From Acetatifactor sp. (GTDB taxonomy: Bacteria; Bacillota; Clostridia; Lachnospirales; Lachnospiraceae): a stretch of 64,000 nt of DNA. The translations under genes were made by a program, and so were the position numbers. The stretch is from NCBI GenBank assembly GCA_022511385.1, contig JAFLRN010000003.1, positions 1-64,000 of the forward strand. Direction: 5' to 3'. Under the pieces are notes generated by a model. It made no database searches. It saw nothing but the letters and a program-made list of their open reading frames with translations, and had not been told where the DNA came from. Each line of letters opens with the position of its first letter. The stretch's first letter is position 1. Below, piece after piece: positions 36,246-45,695 of the stretch.

Positions 36246-37928
36246 TTAAGCTACCGCAATATCCTTTATATTGACGGCGGCGGTTACTACTTCACCTATT
36301 CCAATCACGGCACGATCCCCTGATATACTCAAAACGGAGTACTTGTCATAATACAATTTGAAGCTGCCCCCGGTGTATGTTACATTTCTAATGACTTTCA
36401 CCGTGTCCCCTGCCTTAACCTTCTTGTCTGACTTGATCTGTTCCTGGGCGGATGCCGTAAAGGTAATATACTTCTCGGAAGCGGTAATATATCCGGCTCC
36501 GCTAAGTAATTTATACATTGCCCCGGTGCCCACTGTCACCTTTTCCGTCACATTGAAAACCTCCCCGGCATGGACCGGGCCGTTTTTCAGATTGAGGTTA
36601 ATGTTTCCCCACTCCGGCGTTTTGTGAATGTTCAAACCGTCCTGCCCCTCATAGATCACCTTTACCGTACCGATCACCCCGACGGAGCCTGTCTGCGGCT
36701 CCTGTGGTGCTTCCTGGGACTTCTCCTGGCTCATGGAAAGGACTTTTGCCAACATAGCCACAATATTGTCCCCATAGGCATCTTTTTCCGATCTGGCGGC
36801 TTCCAGGCTTGTGTATTTCTTGGTGTCATATCCTGGCACAGCCCACTTTCCTGCAAGGTCCTCATATGTCAGTGCCGCTCCCCTGCTCACGTACTTAAAG
36901 CGTGGATCTATGCACTCATTGACAAGCGTCTCCTTGCTTCCGTAGGCTTTCAAGTGCTGGATGTTTGCACGCACACCCATGCGATAGCTCTCAAAAGAAT
37001 GGCCAGGATTCCCTCCGCCCGTTGCTCCCAGGCCGCAGAAATTATTCTGTCCTTTTTTCACATCGCCGTTAAATTTGAAGAATCCCGTTTCTTTGCATGC
37101 CTGACAGAACGCAGCATCACCACGGACGCCCTCTACTTTTCCCTCATCCAGATAAAGACTTGGAAGATCTGCAAACTCTTCCGCAGCTGACGGATTGTTT
37201 GCTTTCAGATATTCCAGCATCTGCGTTTCTGTTGCAACAGCCTCTCCCATGATGGACAGTCCAGCATATTCTGGCTCCGTTCTGCCAGTAATACCGAAAT
37301 GCTCTTTGATCACATCTGCTTCAACCTTGGCAATCTTTCTCAGGTTGTTATCGTCCGCCAAAAATGCGCATTCTTTGCTGTTGGTGTGGAATCCGTGCTC
37401 AATAATGAACGCATGCTTGACGGAGTATGAAGCTGCTTGTGCCACGCCTCCGGCATCATTAACAGCTCCACGGATAACTCCGTAATAGTCTCTCCCGGTT
37501 TTTGTGCTCTGATATGTCAGTACACCTCTGGAATATGTAACACCTGTCACTGGCCGCATGACCGACACAACAGCGTCAGCCAGTTTATGCCCCAAATCCG
37601 CGCTGTCTGGAAGGAACAAAGAACGATAGACAGACACGCCGTATGCCTGCTCATACTTGGATGTATCTCCTACAGCATTGGAGTGCAGGGAGATAAATAC
37701 TGTGGCGTTGTTTTTCACGGCAACTTGTCCCCGGTTGTATAGCGTAGGGTCTTCTGCCAATGAAGATTTTGTCAAAATCACATTGATCTGATCGGTTCCG
37801 TTCTCCAGTTCTTCCTTGAGGTATTGCGCCAGCTTCCATACAGCATTTCCCTCATAATACCCAGAATAAACGCCCTTGTTGTAGTTGGTCTTATGGCCGG
37901 GGTCAAGTACGATTGTCAGCTTACTCAT
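36246..37928 (-). CDS. Two-domain endolysin: amidase plus glucosaminidase with SH3-like repeats
   Basis: The 560-residue protein starts with an Amidase_3 domain (TIVLDPGHKTNYNKG, ISLHSNAV, FIIEHGFHTN, about residues 1-195) that cleaves the amide bond in peptidoglycan. A glucosaminidase-like domain follows (about 200-375: FCQACKETGFFKFNGDVKKG, NNFCGLGATGGG, RMGVRANIQHLKAYG). Two SH3-like segments close the chain (about 415-490 and 505-560). ATG 37928 follows GAGGGGGAAGAGG; the frame is open to 37970. It overlaps a tiny acidic gene by 8 bases. Confidence 0.9.
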   Translation of the reverse strand: MSKLTIVLDPGHKTNYNKGVYSGYYEGNAVWKLAQYLKEELENGTDQINVILTKSSLAEDPTLYNRGQVAVKNNATVFISLHSNAVGDTSKYEQAYGVSVYRSLFLPDSADLGHKLADAVVSVMRPVTGVTYSRGVLTYQSTKTGRDYYGVIRGAVNDAGGVAQAASYSVKHAFIIEHGFHTNSKECAFLADDNNLRKIAKVEADVIKEHFGITGRTEPEYAGLSIMGEAVATETQMLEYLKANNPSAAEEFADLPSLYLDEGKVEGVRGDAAFCQACKETGFFKFNGDVKKGQNNFCGLGATGGGNPGHSFESYRMGVRANIQHLKAYGSKETLVNECIDPRFKYVSRGAALTYEDLAGKWAVPGYDTKKYTSLEAARSEKDAYGDNIVAMLAKVLSMSQEKSQEAPQEPQTGSVGVIGTVKVIYEGQDGLNIHKTPEWGNINLNLKNGPVHAGEVFNVTEKVTVGTGAMYKLLSGAGYITASEKYITFTASAQEQIKSDKKVKAGDTVKVIRNVTYTGGSFKLYYDKYSVLSISGDRAVIGIGEVVTAAVNIKDIAVA

Positions 37929-38001
37929 TTTCCTCTTCCCCCTCTCCTTCATCCGGGTGAATAATTTCATCTTCTACCGGGTTGTAGTCTTTTTCGTCCA
38001 T
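37921..38001 (-). CDS. 26-residue acidic peptide between holin and lysin
   Basis: An ATG at 38001 with a near-perfect AAGGAGG Shine-Dalgarno 9 bases upstream starts a 26-residue frame (MDEKDYNPVEDEIIHPDEGE and a Glu-rich end). It ends inside the lysin start (ATGAGTAA). About half the residues are Asp or Glu; there is no membrane segment. It may couple lysin translation to holin or act on lysis itself; I recognise no family. Confidence 0.65.
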   Translation of the reverse strand: MDEKDYNPVEDEIIHPDEGEGEEENE

Positions 38002-38035
38002 GACTCTTTTCCTCCTTAATCATTATTTTTCTTTC

Positions 38036-38476
38036 TTAATCATCATCCGGCAACTCTGTTGTATATTTTGACAGAATGGCCTTTACTTTCATCCACACGC
38101 CTTTAACGGGCAGCCCTGCCAGTGTCATGTTTTTCAGAATGCTCACGATCTCGTAAACAATAAAGAGTATCGCAAAAAATTCCATCAAGCCGATAACTGC
38201 CGGGGTCTGCATCCCGATAGCTGCCCATAAATCTTTAGGAATAAACCCGATCAGATTTAAGCCGATGATCTTGTCGACAATCCCTAAAAAAATGACGCAA
38301 AGTATCATTGCCACCTTTCTGATTGCCCCGTTGATTCCAAAACAGCTGTTGAAAGTCTTTTCTTTGATCGCTCTAAGCAGCCCCATGAGGGTATCAAAGA
38401 CAATTGCCAGGGCAACTGCCTGAAAAAATGTATTGCGCGCCATTGTTTCCATAAGATCATACAACGCTTTTCCCAC
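38036..38476 (-). CDS. Phage holin
   Basis: The 146-residue protein has three or four hydrophobic helices and the pattern of the Phage_holin_4 / TcdE-like family (VFDTLMGLLRAIKEKTFNSCFGINGAIRK). It opens the membrane to release lysin. The start is GTG 38476 with AAAGGAGG 8 bases upstream. It lies directly before the acidic peptide and the lysin. Confidence 0.88.
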   Translation of the reverse strand: MGKALYDLMETMARNTFFQAVALAIVFDTLMGLLRAIKEKTFNSCFGINGAIRKVAMILCVIFLGIVDKIIGLNLIGFIPKDLWAAIGMQTPAVIGLMEFFAILFIVYEIVSILKNMTLAGLPVKGVWMKVKAILSKYTTELPDDD

Positions 38477-38594
38477 TCCTATTTCCTCCTTTCTTTCCTG
38501 ATACCCTCACTATAATGGTATTTATCTTTAAATTCTGACCCTTTTCTTAATAGCCCCTTATATCAATAGGATCAAAAGATCCTGTTTGTTAAAA

Positions 38595-39575
38595 TTAGTT
38601 ATGGAAATATAAATTAGGTTGAATCGCTACATAATTGTGAGTTCCTGTCCCAGCAAACAATCTCATTTCAAGCTCTTGAATATCCTTCGATGTATCCAAT
38701 TCTACCGTATATTTTGTATTTTGTGTTATATTTATATTAGTACCAGCTTTATCAGTATATGAAAGCGCTTTCCCTCCTATAAATATACCACCATATATAT
38801 TTATGTTTTTACTAGTAGTAAAGTCTACATATTTGCATCCATGAGTATCTATATTACGTGTAATATTAGCAATATCAATACCTCCTGAGCTCCCAGTCCC
38901 ACCTAGTGCCGGTTCATTACCAAGATATACAATTTGCATATTTACCATCGAACCTCTAATCTTTGTAGGACCCGTCCATCCACTTGTCGACAAAGTAAGC
39001 GTATAAGGAGTACCCACCCATTCTGCATATAAAATAGCATTGGTAGAAAGAGTAATTATGGATCCAGGAGCATATATAGCTCCCGATGTGTTATTTAGTC
39101 TCCATTGTAGGAATGAATATCCCGATTTTGAGAAATTATTACTACTAATTATAAATGATGCATCTGCATATGTTCCAGCACCATTATAATATCTGTTACC
39201 GTTCTGCTCTTTAGTAGAACCTTTACCACCGTTAGCATTGTAAGACAGAATTACTTCTTGCCTAAAAACGGCATAAAGTGTAATAGGTTCATCATCCCCC
39301 ATTATCAACTCTTCCAGTACATCACCGTTTGCAGTATTATCTATCCGCCATCCTACAAAATCCCATCCATCTTTGGATGGGGTGAAGGTCTTTGGGTGTA
39401 ACACGTTTTCGCCTGCATCCACTTTTTCTTTGTAAACTACATCCGAATCCACATAGTAGGTTACTACTGCTCCAGCAGGATTATAATATACAAGCTGCTC
39501 ACCAACTCTTACTTTTGCCATTGGTTCGCTTTCGAAAGATATTATTGCTTTACCGTTTTCTATGTGCGTTGGCAT
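38595..39575 (-). CDS. Tail-tip protein with InlB-type repeats
   Basis: The 326-residue protein has two InlB/Listeria-Bacteroides-type repeats (WDFVGWRIDNTANG with ITLYAVF; ILSYNANGGKG with YSFLQWRLNN and ILYAEWVG, about residues 55-190). The C-terminal domain of about 130 residues is rich in Asn, Thr, Gly and Ile and has no recognised fold. The gene is clearly more AT-rich than its neighbours, a sign of exchange. Position at the end of the tail module suggests a host-binding role. Confidence 0.7.
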   Translation of the reverse strand: MPTHIENGKAIISFESEPMAKVRVGEQLVYYNPAGAVVTYYVDSDVVYKEKVDAGENVLHPKTFTPSKDGWDFVGWRIDNTANGDVLEELIMGDDEPITLYAVFRQEVILSYNANGGKGSTKEQNGNRYYNGAGTYADASFIISSNNFSKSGYSFLQWRLNNTSGAIYAPGSIITLSTNAILYAEWVGTPYTLTLSTSGWTGPTKIRGSMVNMQIVYLGNEPALGGTGSSGGIDIANITRNIDTHGCKYVDFTTSKNINIYGGIFIGGKALSYTDKAGTNINITQNTKYTVELDTSKDIQELEMRLFAGTGTHNYVAIQPNLYFHN

Positions 39576-39577
39576 TA

Positions 39578-40558
39578 TTATCCCTCCTCCGGACTGAAAT
39601 ACACTGTATTTTTACCCTTATCAGGCAAGTTCTGGTAGTCTTGCTCGCTGATTTTTCTAAGTTTTAAACCGCCAAGAGCATCTTTAAACTCTGCGCAAAT
39701 ATTTGTTTTTTGAACCGCTGTTTCGTCCCAATCCCCGGCGTTCTTCCTCGTAATAAACTTGTATAAAGTATTGTTATAGATACAATAATCTCCGTCCACA
39801 TAATCCTGCTCCGGCGCAAATGCTTCACTGATCATCTTCTCGTTTGCATTAATTTTGTCCAAAATAGCACCTATAACATCATCTTTCAGTTGATTCTTAA
39901 TAAATGCAAACCAATTATTCCATGCTATCGCCTGGTTATTCATGAAATCCTGTGTTAGTTTCGCGTATTCCTCTATAAAATCTGCATGATCTTTTTCTAT
40001 TGACTCCTTTTCCTGAGCAAACCACGAATTGAACTGTAATGTGAACTGCGAAAAGTCAATATCCACAAATTGTGAAGCAATAAAACCGCAAATGGTAGTA
40101 TCTGCTCTTGTATCTGTAATGTCTGCCTGGGTGATTTTCACAGCTCCAGCGGCCACATAGATTTCTGCCAGGCATTTTTCCTGTATCACGTCCGTGTTTG
40201 TTAGCGCTGGTGGCTGTGGAACGGAAGAATATGCACCCTCCAGAATAAAAATGCTAGGCTTTCTTTCTGTTTCATCATTCCGCAGAATAACCCGGTCAAT
40301 ACGGGGGAGGGTTCCGCCTGCCTGACTCACTTGCAACTCTAATACGGTTGTGTTGTGTATGGTGTGTAGATTGATATAGGCGTAACCTGTTCTTGGACCG
40401 CCGTCCACCTTTACTGTCATACCTTCCCCTGCAGTAACGGCCAGGTGCCCATAGACAACACCCTCTTTGTAGAATGGTGCCTTGTCTTCGTTCATATCTT
40501 CACCATTATAAAGGCGGTCCTTGTTTACTGAATTGTAGAAATATCCTTTTAATGCCAC
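39578..40558 (-). CDS. Phage baseplate / tail-fibre-like protein
   Basis: The 326-residue protein has an N-terminal structural domain (ALKGYFYNSVNKDRLYNGED, GMTVKVDGG, RIDRVILRND) like upper-baseplate proteins of siphoviruses. A helical middle follows (about 200-265, FNSWFAQEKESIEKDHADF) and then a carbohydrate-binding-like part (EQDYVDGDYCIYNNTLYKF). GTG 40558 follows AAAGGAG. It is probably part of the tail tip with the InlB-repeat protein. Confidence 0.75.
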   Translation of the reverse strand: MALKGYFYNSVNKDRLYNGEDMNEDKAPFYKEGVVYGHLAVTAGEGMTVKVDGGPRTGYAYINLHTIHNTTVLELQVSQAGGTLPRIDRVILRNDETERKPSIFILEGAYSSVPQPPALTNTDVIQEKCLAEIYVAAGAVKITQADITDTRADTTICGFIASQFVDIDFSQFTLQFNSWFAQEKESIEKDHADFIEEYAKLTQDFMNNQAIAWNNWFAFIKNQLKDDVIGAILDKINANEKMISEAFAPEQDYVDGDYCIYNNTLYKFITRKNAGDWDETAVQKTNICAEFKDALGGLKLRKISEQDYQNLPDKGKNTVYFSPEEG

Positions 40559-40577
40559 TTTTCTTTCACTCCTTTTC

Positions 40578-41621
40578 TTAATCGTCCCAGTTGATTTTTG
40601 TTGGTATGGCATCACCAAAAGTGGGAACAACATACATTCCGCCGTTCTCGTAAACCTCGCAAATTTCCGTAATTCTAAGATTTTGAGTTTTGCCCCACTT
40701 CTTTATCTTGACTGTTACAATGTCCCCCAGGTCATAGTCTTTTCCATAGGTGAAATTAACGTCTGCTTCCGCTTCCGCTTCAAAGTTCTCAAAAATACCA
40801 TGCTCGGCCAGAAATTCCTCCCCACGGGTCCGCAATGCCGCAAGATACTGGGCATTTGTTAGGCCGTCCTGGCTTATGTCCTTTGCGTCCAGGAAATACT
40901 CTCTTAAATCAAACCCGGTGCCGCCGCCTACTGTAACATAAATGCGGTTTTTACCCTCTCCGGCACCTCCCACAATTACTTTTGTTGTATAGCTTTCGTC
41001 TGAATAATTGTGCTTTGCTTGGTTAAGGTTTTCGTAACCCTCCGAAAAAACAACATGATGGTTTTTCCCTTGCTTGGAAGTCCTGTTTAATCCTTTATAG
41101 GTTTCAAAGGTCATTGTCTTTCTTTTGAAGTCCGGCACCACCCGGAAGCCTATTTCCGCATACCTGGCCAGTTTTTCCATGTAGGAAAGCAAGTTTTTGT
41201 ATGTAGCTTGAAATTCAATTTTTGTCTGGTCCCCTATGCCGTCCGCAATCTGCAACAGCGGTATTTCCTCCGCCCGGTCTATCATATACCTCATGGCATC
41301 CTCTACCGTCCCGGAATAATTGAAAAGTGGCCCGGTCAATCTGTCCCCTAAATATACCGGAAGAAAATATCCGTTTCGCACGATTTCATTGACCATGGTA
41401 CTTTCTTCCTCTGTCTGATCCCCACGTATAACTGCAGCTTCCTTCTTGTCCCCTATTGTGATGATGTTTCCCGGTTGAAGAAGCTTTAAGTTCTTATCCG
41501 TCACCGGGGTGTGTAGTTCAAATGTTCCGCATTCATAGTATTTTCTATTCCACTGCAGGCTTGTGTGATTTTCTATCGTTCCCTTGCGGTAAAGATTCCG
41601 ATCATAGATATGTATTTCCAT
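40578..41621 (-). CDS. Tail protein, siphovirus Gp37-like (Tal/hub position)
   Basis: The 347-residue protein (MEIHIYDRNLYRKGTIENHT, QWNRKYYECGTFELHTPVT, YDLGDIVTVKIKKWG) matches the style of the ReqiPepy6 Gp37-like family, which acts as the tail hub or tail-associated structural protein. It follows Dit by 3 bases. Its start has GGGGGTG upstream. Confidence 0.8.
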   Translation of the reverse strand: MEIHIYDRNLYRKGTIENHTSLQWNRKYYECGTFELHTPVTDKNLKLLQPGNIITIGDKKEAAVIRGDQTEEESTMVNEIVRNGYFLPVYLGDRLTGPLFNYSGTVEDAMRYMIDRAEEIPLLQIADGIGDQTKIEFQATYKNLLSYMEKLARYAEIGFRVVPDFKRKTMTFETYKGLNRTSKQGKNHHVVFSEGYENLNQAKHNYSDESYTTKVIVGGAGEGKNRIYVTVGGGTGFDLREYFLDAKDISQDGLTNAQYLAALRTRGEEFLAEHGIFENFEAEAEADVNFTYGKDYDLGDIVTVKIKKWGKTQNLRITEICEVYENGGMYVVPTFGDAIPTKINWDD

Positions 41622-41624
41622 AAA

Positions 41625-42575
41625 CTACACCCCCAAATAACTTACACGGTAATAGATAGATACAGAAAGAAAGTTTATACCCTCCTCAGCAGAATAGGTC
41701 AGTGTGTTTGTGCCATATTGCAACTGAATAAAGGTCCCGTCCTCGTCCATATATTCGTTTATGCTCTGTCCGTACTGATCCACCACTCTTTCCCAGTCAA
41801 TCAACCCATATCTATTACGGACGTCCTCAATCTCTGCCTGGTGTGCTTTATCAATCAAATAAACGTCCTTTTTACCTGTGTGCGTACATATAATGACGTA
41901 TTGGCCGGATTCTAGAAATAAATCGTTTCCTTCAAATCCTACCTTGAAAAATTCGCCGGATTCTGTATGGTATATGGCCGGATTCTTTACAGTACCCCCC
42001 GCTTTGAAAACAACTGTTATCCCTGTGTTGTCCGCTCCGTTGGTATTTTCGATTACCTTTACATATTCTGTTTTTCTATGTCCAAACTCTATTCCTTCCG
42101 CCGGGAACTCTGCCGGAAAGAAAAAGTCACTGACCCAGGATGCCATAATGATTTCCGTATCTATAGGATCTTTAAAATATGGATCTGGACATATTAGGCT
42201 TAAAGTATAATCACGTACCACCCCAGTAGTCTTCCCTGGTATGATACTTTCCACTTCATATTTAATAACCTTAATTTCTCCGTCCTCTATATATTCCATG
42301 GTACCAGAGCTCTTTATCGGAAAGCATTTATACAAAAGGTTCCTGTTTTCTGAATAATTGCTATCCATTTCCACAATCAGGTTAACATATCTTTCTTTTG
42401 CCGTTGCTCCCTGATAGGTAGATCCGTCAATGGTAGTGTTCTCACTCGTCACTACGTTGCTTTCGATTCCGTATATACCCTCAATGTCTACCAAGTGAAA
42501 TGGCGTAAACCCATTCCAGGTGAACGAAACAGCAACATTTTTGTCACTTGTGCATATCACTTTGATGTCTGACAT
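41625..42575 (-). CDS. Distal tail protein (Dit-like)
   Basis: The 316-residue protein (PFHLVDIEGIYGIESNVVTSE, YQGATAKERYVNLIVEMDS, DYTLSLICPDPYFKD) fits the phage distal tail protein family, whose hexamer caps the tube and holds the tail tip. It lies directly after the tape measure gene, the standard place. GGGGAGGG precedes the ATG. Confidence 0.85.
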   Translation of the reverse strand: MSDIKVICTSDKNVAVSFTWNGFTPFHLVDIEGIYGIESNVVTSENTTIDGSTYQGATAKERYVNLIVEMDSNYSENRNLLYKCFPIKSSGTMEYIEDGEIKVIKYEVESIIPGKTTGVVRDYTLSLICPDPYFKDPIDTEIIMASWVSDFFFPAEFPAEGIEFGHRKTEYVKVIENTNGADNTGITVVFKAGGTVKNPAIYHTESGEFFKVGFEGNDLFLESGQYVIICTHTGKKDVYLIDKAHQAEIEDVRNRYGLIDWERVVDQYGQSINEYMDEDGTFIQLQYGTNTLTYSAEEGINFLSVSIYYRVSYLGV

Positions 42576-42576
42576 C

Positions 42577-45414
42577 TTACACCCTCCCCGGTTTTAACTT
42601 CCTGACAATATTCCGGGTCTGTGTGCGGACCTGTCTGCCTACTTCGTAGGCTGACAACGGTTGTGTGCTGGTGATATTAATCTCCTGGTGGAAGCCGCCA
42701 TCATTGCCGCCTAGTTCGTCCGCCACCCGGTTCTTTGCTCCGTTTGTCAGCGGCGTAACTACCGCCTTGCCATTTACCATAGAAAGTAGCTCTGGGCCAG
42801 CTTCAGCAACCATAGCTTGGCCGGACTTTAAGATTCCACCCTTTGCCAATCTTGGCAGGGATAACTCGCTGATTTTCCCCAGAGAAACGCCCGGGATTCC
42901 GTTGATTATGCCTATTACGCCGTTTATCATGCCTATAAATTTGTTTACAACCCCCTCAATGGTAGATAAGCAAGAATTTATAGCAGATTTAAAGGCGTCT
43001 CCCACGGCAGAACCGATTTTCACACCGATATCCGTAAAACTATTTTTGATTTTTGTCCACAAATCCGAAAAGAAACTCGTCACATTCGAGAAAGCATTTT
43101 TAATTTTTATCCACGCATTTTGAAATTGTGTCCCGAACCACTGAGGAATTGCCGCCAAGGCGTTTTTTATATCCTGCCACCTCTGACTGAACCAGGAACC
43201 GATTGCCGCAAATGCGTTGGTCACGTTGGTATAGGCTTCCATAAATCTGTCTTTGAACCACTGGCCCACGCCCTGAAAAATTGAAACGATTCCGTTCCAT
43301 ATATTTGAAAAAGTTTGCTTTATGTCGACTCCGAATCCCTCGAAAAATCCGACTATAAAATTCACCCATGCTGTGGTGATATTTTTGATATAATCTATCA
43401 CATTTTGTACAGCAGCCTTGATGTGGGCTAAAAATCCTGAAAAATCACCGCTGAATAGCGCGATAAATGCCTGAATGATATTTGTCACAAAGTCAATTAT
43501 ATTTTTTACGGCAGCTATGACGGGCTCGGCCGCTGACATAATTCCGTTTGCAAGTGCACTAATATATGTAATCCAATATTCAAACACTGGTTTCAGTGCA
43601 TTAAGCAGATTTAAGAAGGATTCTTTTGCCTGTTGCAAAATCGGCTGTATCCGGGTCCACATATCAGAAAAAGCCTTTTTTACCTTGGTCATGGTATTAT
43701 TCACTTTTTCCCGGAACTCATCGTTGTTTTTGTAGAGCATTACAAAGCCTGCTGCCAAGGCCGCTATAATGGCAATGACAATTCCAACTGGCCCAGTAAG
43801 CATTGTTAAGGCTTTAGCCAGGCCACCCCCCGCCCCCAATGCTCCCTTTAACTTTGTAACCACCCCGATCACATTTGAAATTCCTGTTGATAGCTTTCCG
43901 AAAATAATAAGTGCAGGACCAATTGCTGCCACTACGGCCGCAATGATGACTATGGTCTGTTTTTGTTTATCTGAAAGATTAGAAAACCACTTTGCAAATT
44001 TTTGTATTTTTGTGGTGACTTTTTCAATAGTCGGCTGTAATGATGTTAGAATAGTTTGCCCTAATTCTATCCCTGTGTTTTTTATCTGGGTAAGTGCTTT
44101 TTTTGCTTTATTACTTGTGGTGTCAAGTTTTTCAAATGCCGTTTCTGTCGCTCCGGCACTGTTTCCCATTTCCTCAATAGCACTGTTCAGCTTTTCGGCG
44201 TTGTCCCACAATACATTTGCCGCTTTTCCTGCTTCCGCACTGCTGAACATATTTGAGATACTTGTTCCGCTTATAACGGCTTGCTCATCTAGTACACTAA
44301 GAACATCCGTTAAACTCCAGCCTTGTTCCATGGCTTCCGCCATAGTAAGACCGCCTTTTTTAATGTGCTTTGTTCCCTCTGCAAATGCTTTTGCTGCAGT
44401 ACTTCCTTGCTTTCCTAGCTCGTTAAGCATACTGTTTAAGTATGTGGTTGTTTCAGCTGTTGCAATACCGTTTGAAGTCATAACGGCATAGACACCGCAC
44501 AGGCTATCAAGTTTAACCCCTTGCGCTTTTGCCGTTGGTATTACTTTACCCATTGCGCTTGATAATTCTGCAACGGTTGTTTTTCCTAGATTTTGTGTCT
44601 GAATCAGCTTATCAGACACATTTGTCACTTCCTCCGCTTCCAGTCCGTAAGCGTTCATTATCGTGGTCAGAATATCTAATGCATCCGCACTTTCCGCAAA
44701 TCCGGCTTTTGCTAGCATTGTAGCGTTAGAAACAAATTCCACCGCATCCCCGGTGTTTTGTCCGGCGGAAATTGCGTTATATACATTGTCCGCTATGTCG
44801 GTGGCAGCAATTCCTGTTTCATTTGACAGATTTAAAATAGCTGCTTCCAGTTCTTCTATTGGCACCTCTGTGGTGTCTGCAATTGTGCTGACCTTTGCCA
44901 TTGCATCCTCAAAACTGGATGCCGCTGCCACACTTGCCGTGCCTATTGCTGTCAATCCTGCCGTAACTGGCATGAGTTTATTGCCTATTGCAGTTGCGGT
45001 TTCCCCTACCTTTCCAAACGCATCACCGACCTTTTGCAATGTCAAGTTGCTTTGTTGGGCTTCCTGTTCTAACCTCTGCAGGGATTGCTCGGTTGCTGCA
45101 ATCTCACGTTGTAATGCTCTGTATTGCTCCTCTGAAACCTCGCCCCTCTTAAATTGCTCCTGAACCTGTGCTTCCGCTGTCTTTAAAACGTCTAACTTTT
45201 CCTTGGTTTCTCCGATTGCCTTTTTTAAAAGTTCCTGCTTTTGTGCAAGTAGTTCTGTGTTTTTAGGATCCAGCTTCAACAGCTTTTCCACTTCCTTGAG
45301 CTCTGTTTGGGTATCTAACACATTCTTATTTACTTTTTTCAGGGCTTTTTCCAGTTTTGTGGTTTCGCCGCCAATCTCAATTGTTATGCCTTTAATATTG
45401 TTTCTGCTTGCCAT
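42577..45414 (-). CDS. Tape measure protein
   Basis: The 945-residue protein sets tail length and helps DNA entry. It has an N-terminal coiled coil (about residues 15-130), a TMP core (ASSFEDAMAKVSTIADTTEV, ILNLSNETGIAATDIAD), membrane-like helices (TIVIIAAVVAAIGPALIIFG, GPVGIVIAIIAALAAGFVM), and Trp-rich helical repeats of about 30 residues (about 650-830). It follows the frameshifted chaperone pair. Confidence 0.95.
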   Translation of the reverse strand: MASRNNIKGITIEIGGETTKLEKALKKVNKNVLDTQTELKEVEKLLKLDPKNTELLAQKQELLKKAIGETKEKLDVLKTAEAQVQEQFKRGEVSEEQYRALQREIAATEQSLQRLEQEAQQSNLTLQKVGDAFGKVGETATAIGNKLMPVTAGLTAIGTASVAAASSFEDAMAKVSTIADTTEVPIEELEAAILNLSNETGIAATDIADNVYNAISAGQNTGDAVEFVSNATMLAKAGFAESADALDILTTIMNAYGLEAEEVTNVSDKLIQTQNLGKTTVAELSSAMGKVIPTAKAQGVKLDSLCGVYAVMTSNGIATAETTTYLNSMLNELGKQGSTAAKAFAEGTKHIKKGGLTMAEAMEQGWSLTDVLSVLDEQAVISGTSISNMFSSAEAGKAANVLWDNAEKLNSAIEEMGNSAGATETAFEKLDTTSNKAKKALTQIKNTGIELGQTILTSLQPTIEKVTTKIQKFAKWFSNLSDKQKQTIVIIAAVVAAIGPALIIFGKLSTGISNVIGVVTKLKGALGAGGGLAKALTMLTGPVGIVIAIIAALAAGFVMLYKNNDEFREKVNNTMTKVKKAFSDMWTRIQPILQQAKESFLNLLNALKPVFEYWITYISALANGIMSAAEPVIAAVKNIIDFVTNIIQAFIALFSGDFSGFLAHIKAAVQNVIDYIKNITTAWVNFIVGFFEGFGVDIKQTFSNIWNGIVSIFQGVGQWFKDRFMEAYTNVTNAFAAIGSWFSQRWQDIKNALAAIPQWFGTQFQNAWIKIKNAFSNVTSFFSDLWTKIKNSFTDIGVKIGSAVGDAFKSAINSCLSTIEGVVNKFIGMINGVIGIINGIPGVSLGKISELSLPRLAKGGILKSGQAMVAEAGPELLSMVNGKAVVTPLTNGAKNRVADELGGNDGGFHQEINITSTQPLSAYEVGRQVRTQTRNIVRKLKPGRV

Positions 45415-45426
45415 GAGTTCTTAACC

Positions 45427-45693
45427 TCATTTCCCGTATTTTTCTTTCAACTTCTGGCGGTCCGGCTTTGTCTGCTCTATCCTCCAACAGTTCTGCAGAT
45501 ATTCCCGGCCCTCGTCCGTCTGTGAGTTCTCAAAAATCATTGCTTCTCGAAGAAAGAAAAGATAAACATCTATTTCCATTTCCTGGACTTCGTAAATGTT
45601 GATATGGCAATAATCCATAACCAACTTTTCCGGGCGCGTTGCTAGGGTGTATGGTATTTCCTGCCCCTTATCCTCTCTTGGATAATAGGGCAT
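45427..45693 (-). CDS. Tail assembly chaperone, downstream (T-like) part
   Basis: The 88-residue frame (MPYYPREDKGQEIPYTLATR, EMEIDVYLFFLREAMIFENS) lies between the first chaperone frame and the tape measure gene. It probably is made mainly as the C-terminal part of a fusion produced by a -1 frameshift at 45699-45705. The ATG is only 2 bases after the first frame's stop and has no clear Shine-Dalgarno. Confidence 0.8.
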   Translation of the reverse strand: MPYYPREDKGQEIPYTLATRPEKLVMDYCHINIYEVQEMEIDVYLFFLREAMIFENSQTDEGREYLQNCWRIEQTKPDRQKLKEKYGK

Positions 45694-45695
45694 TT

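Noticed and set aside
43769..44491. 240-codon plus-strand frame opposite the tape measure gene
   Set aside because: It is a shadow produced by the Ala/Thr-rich composition of the tape measure gene; no Shine-Dalgarno site or recognisable domain.
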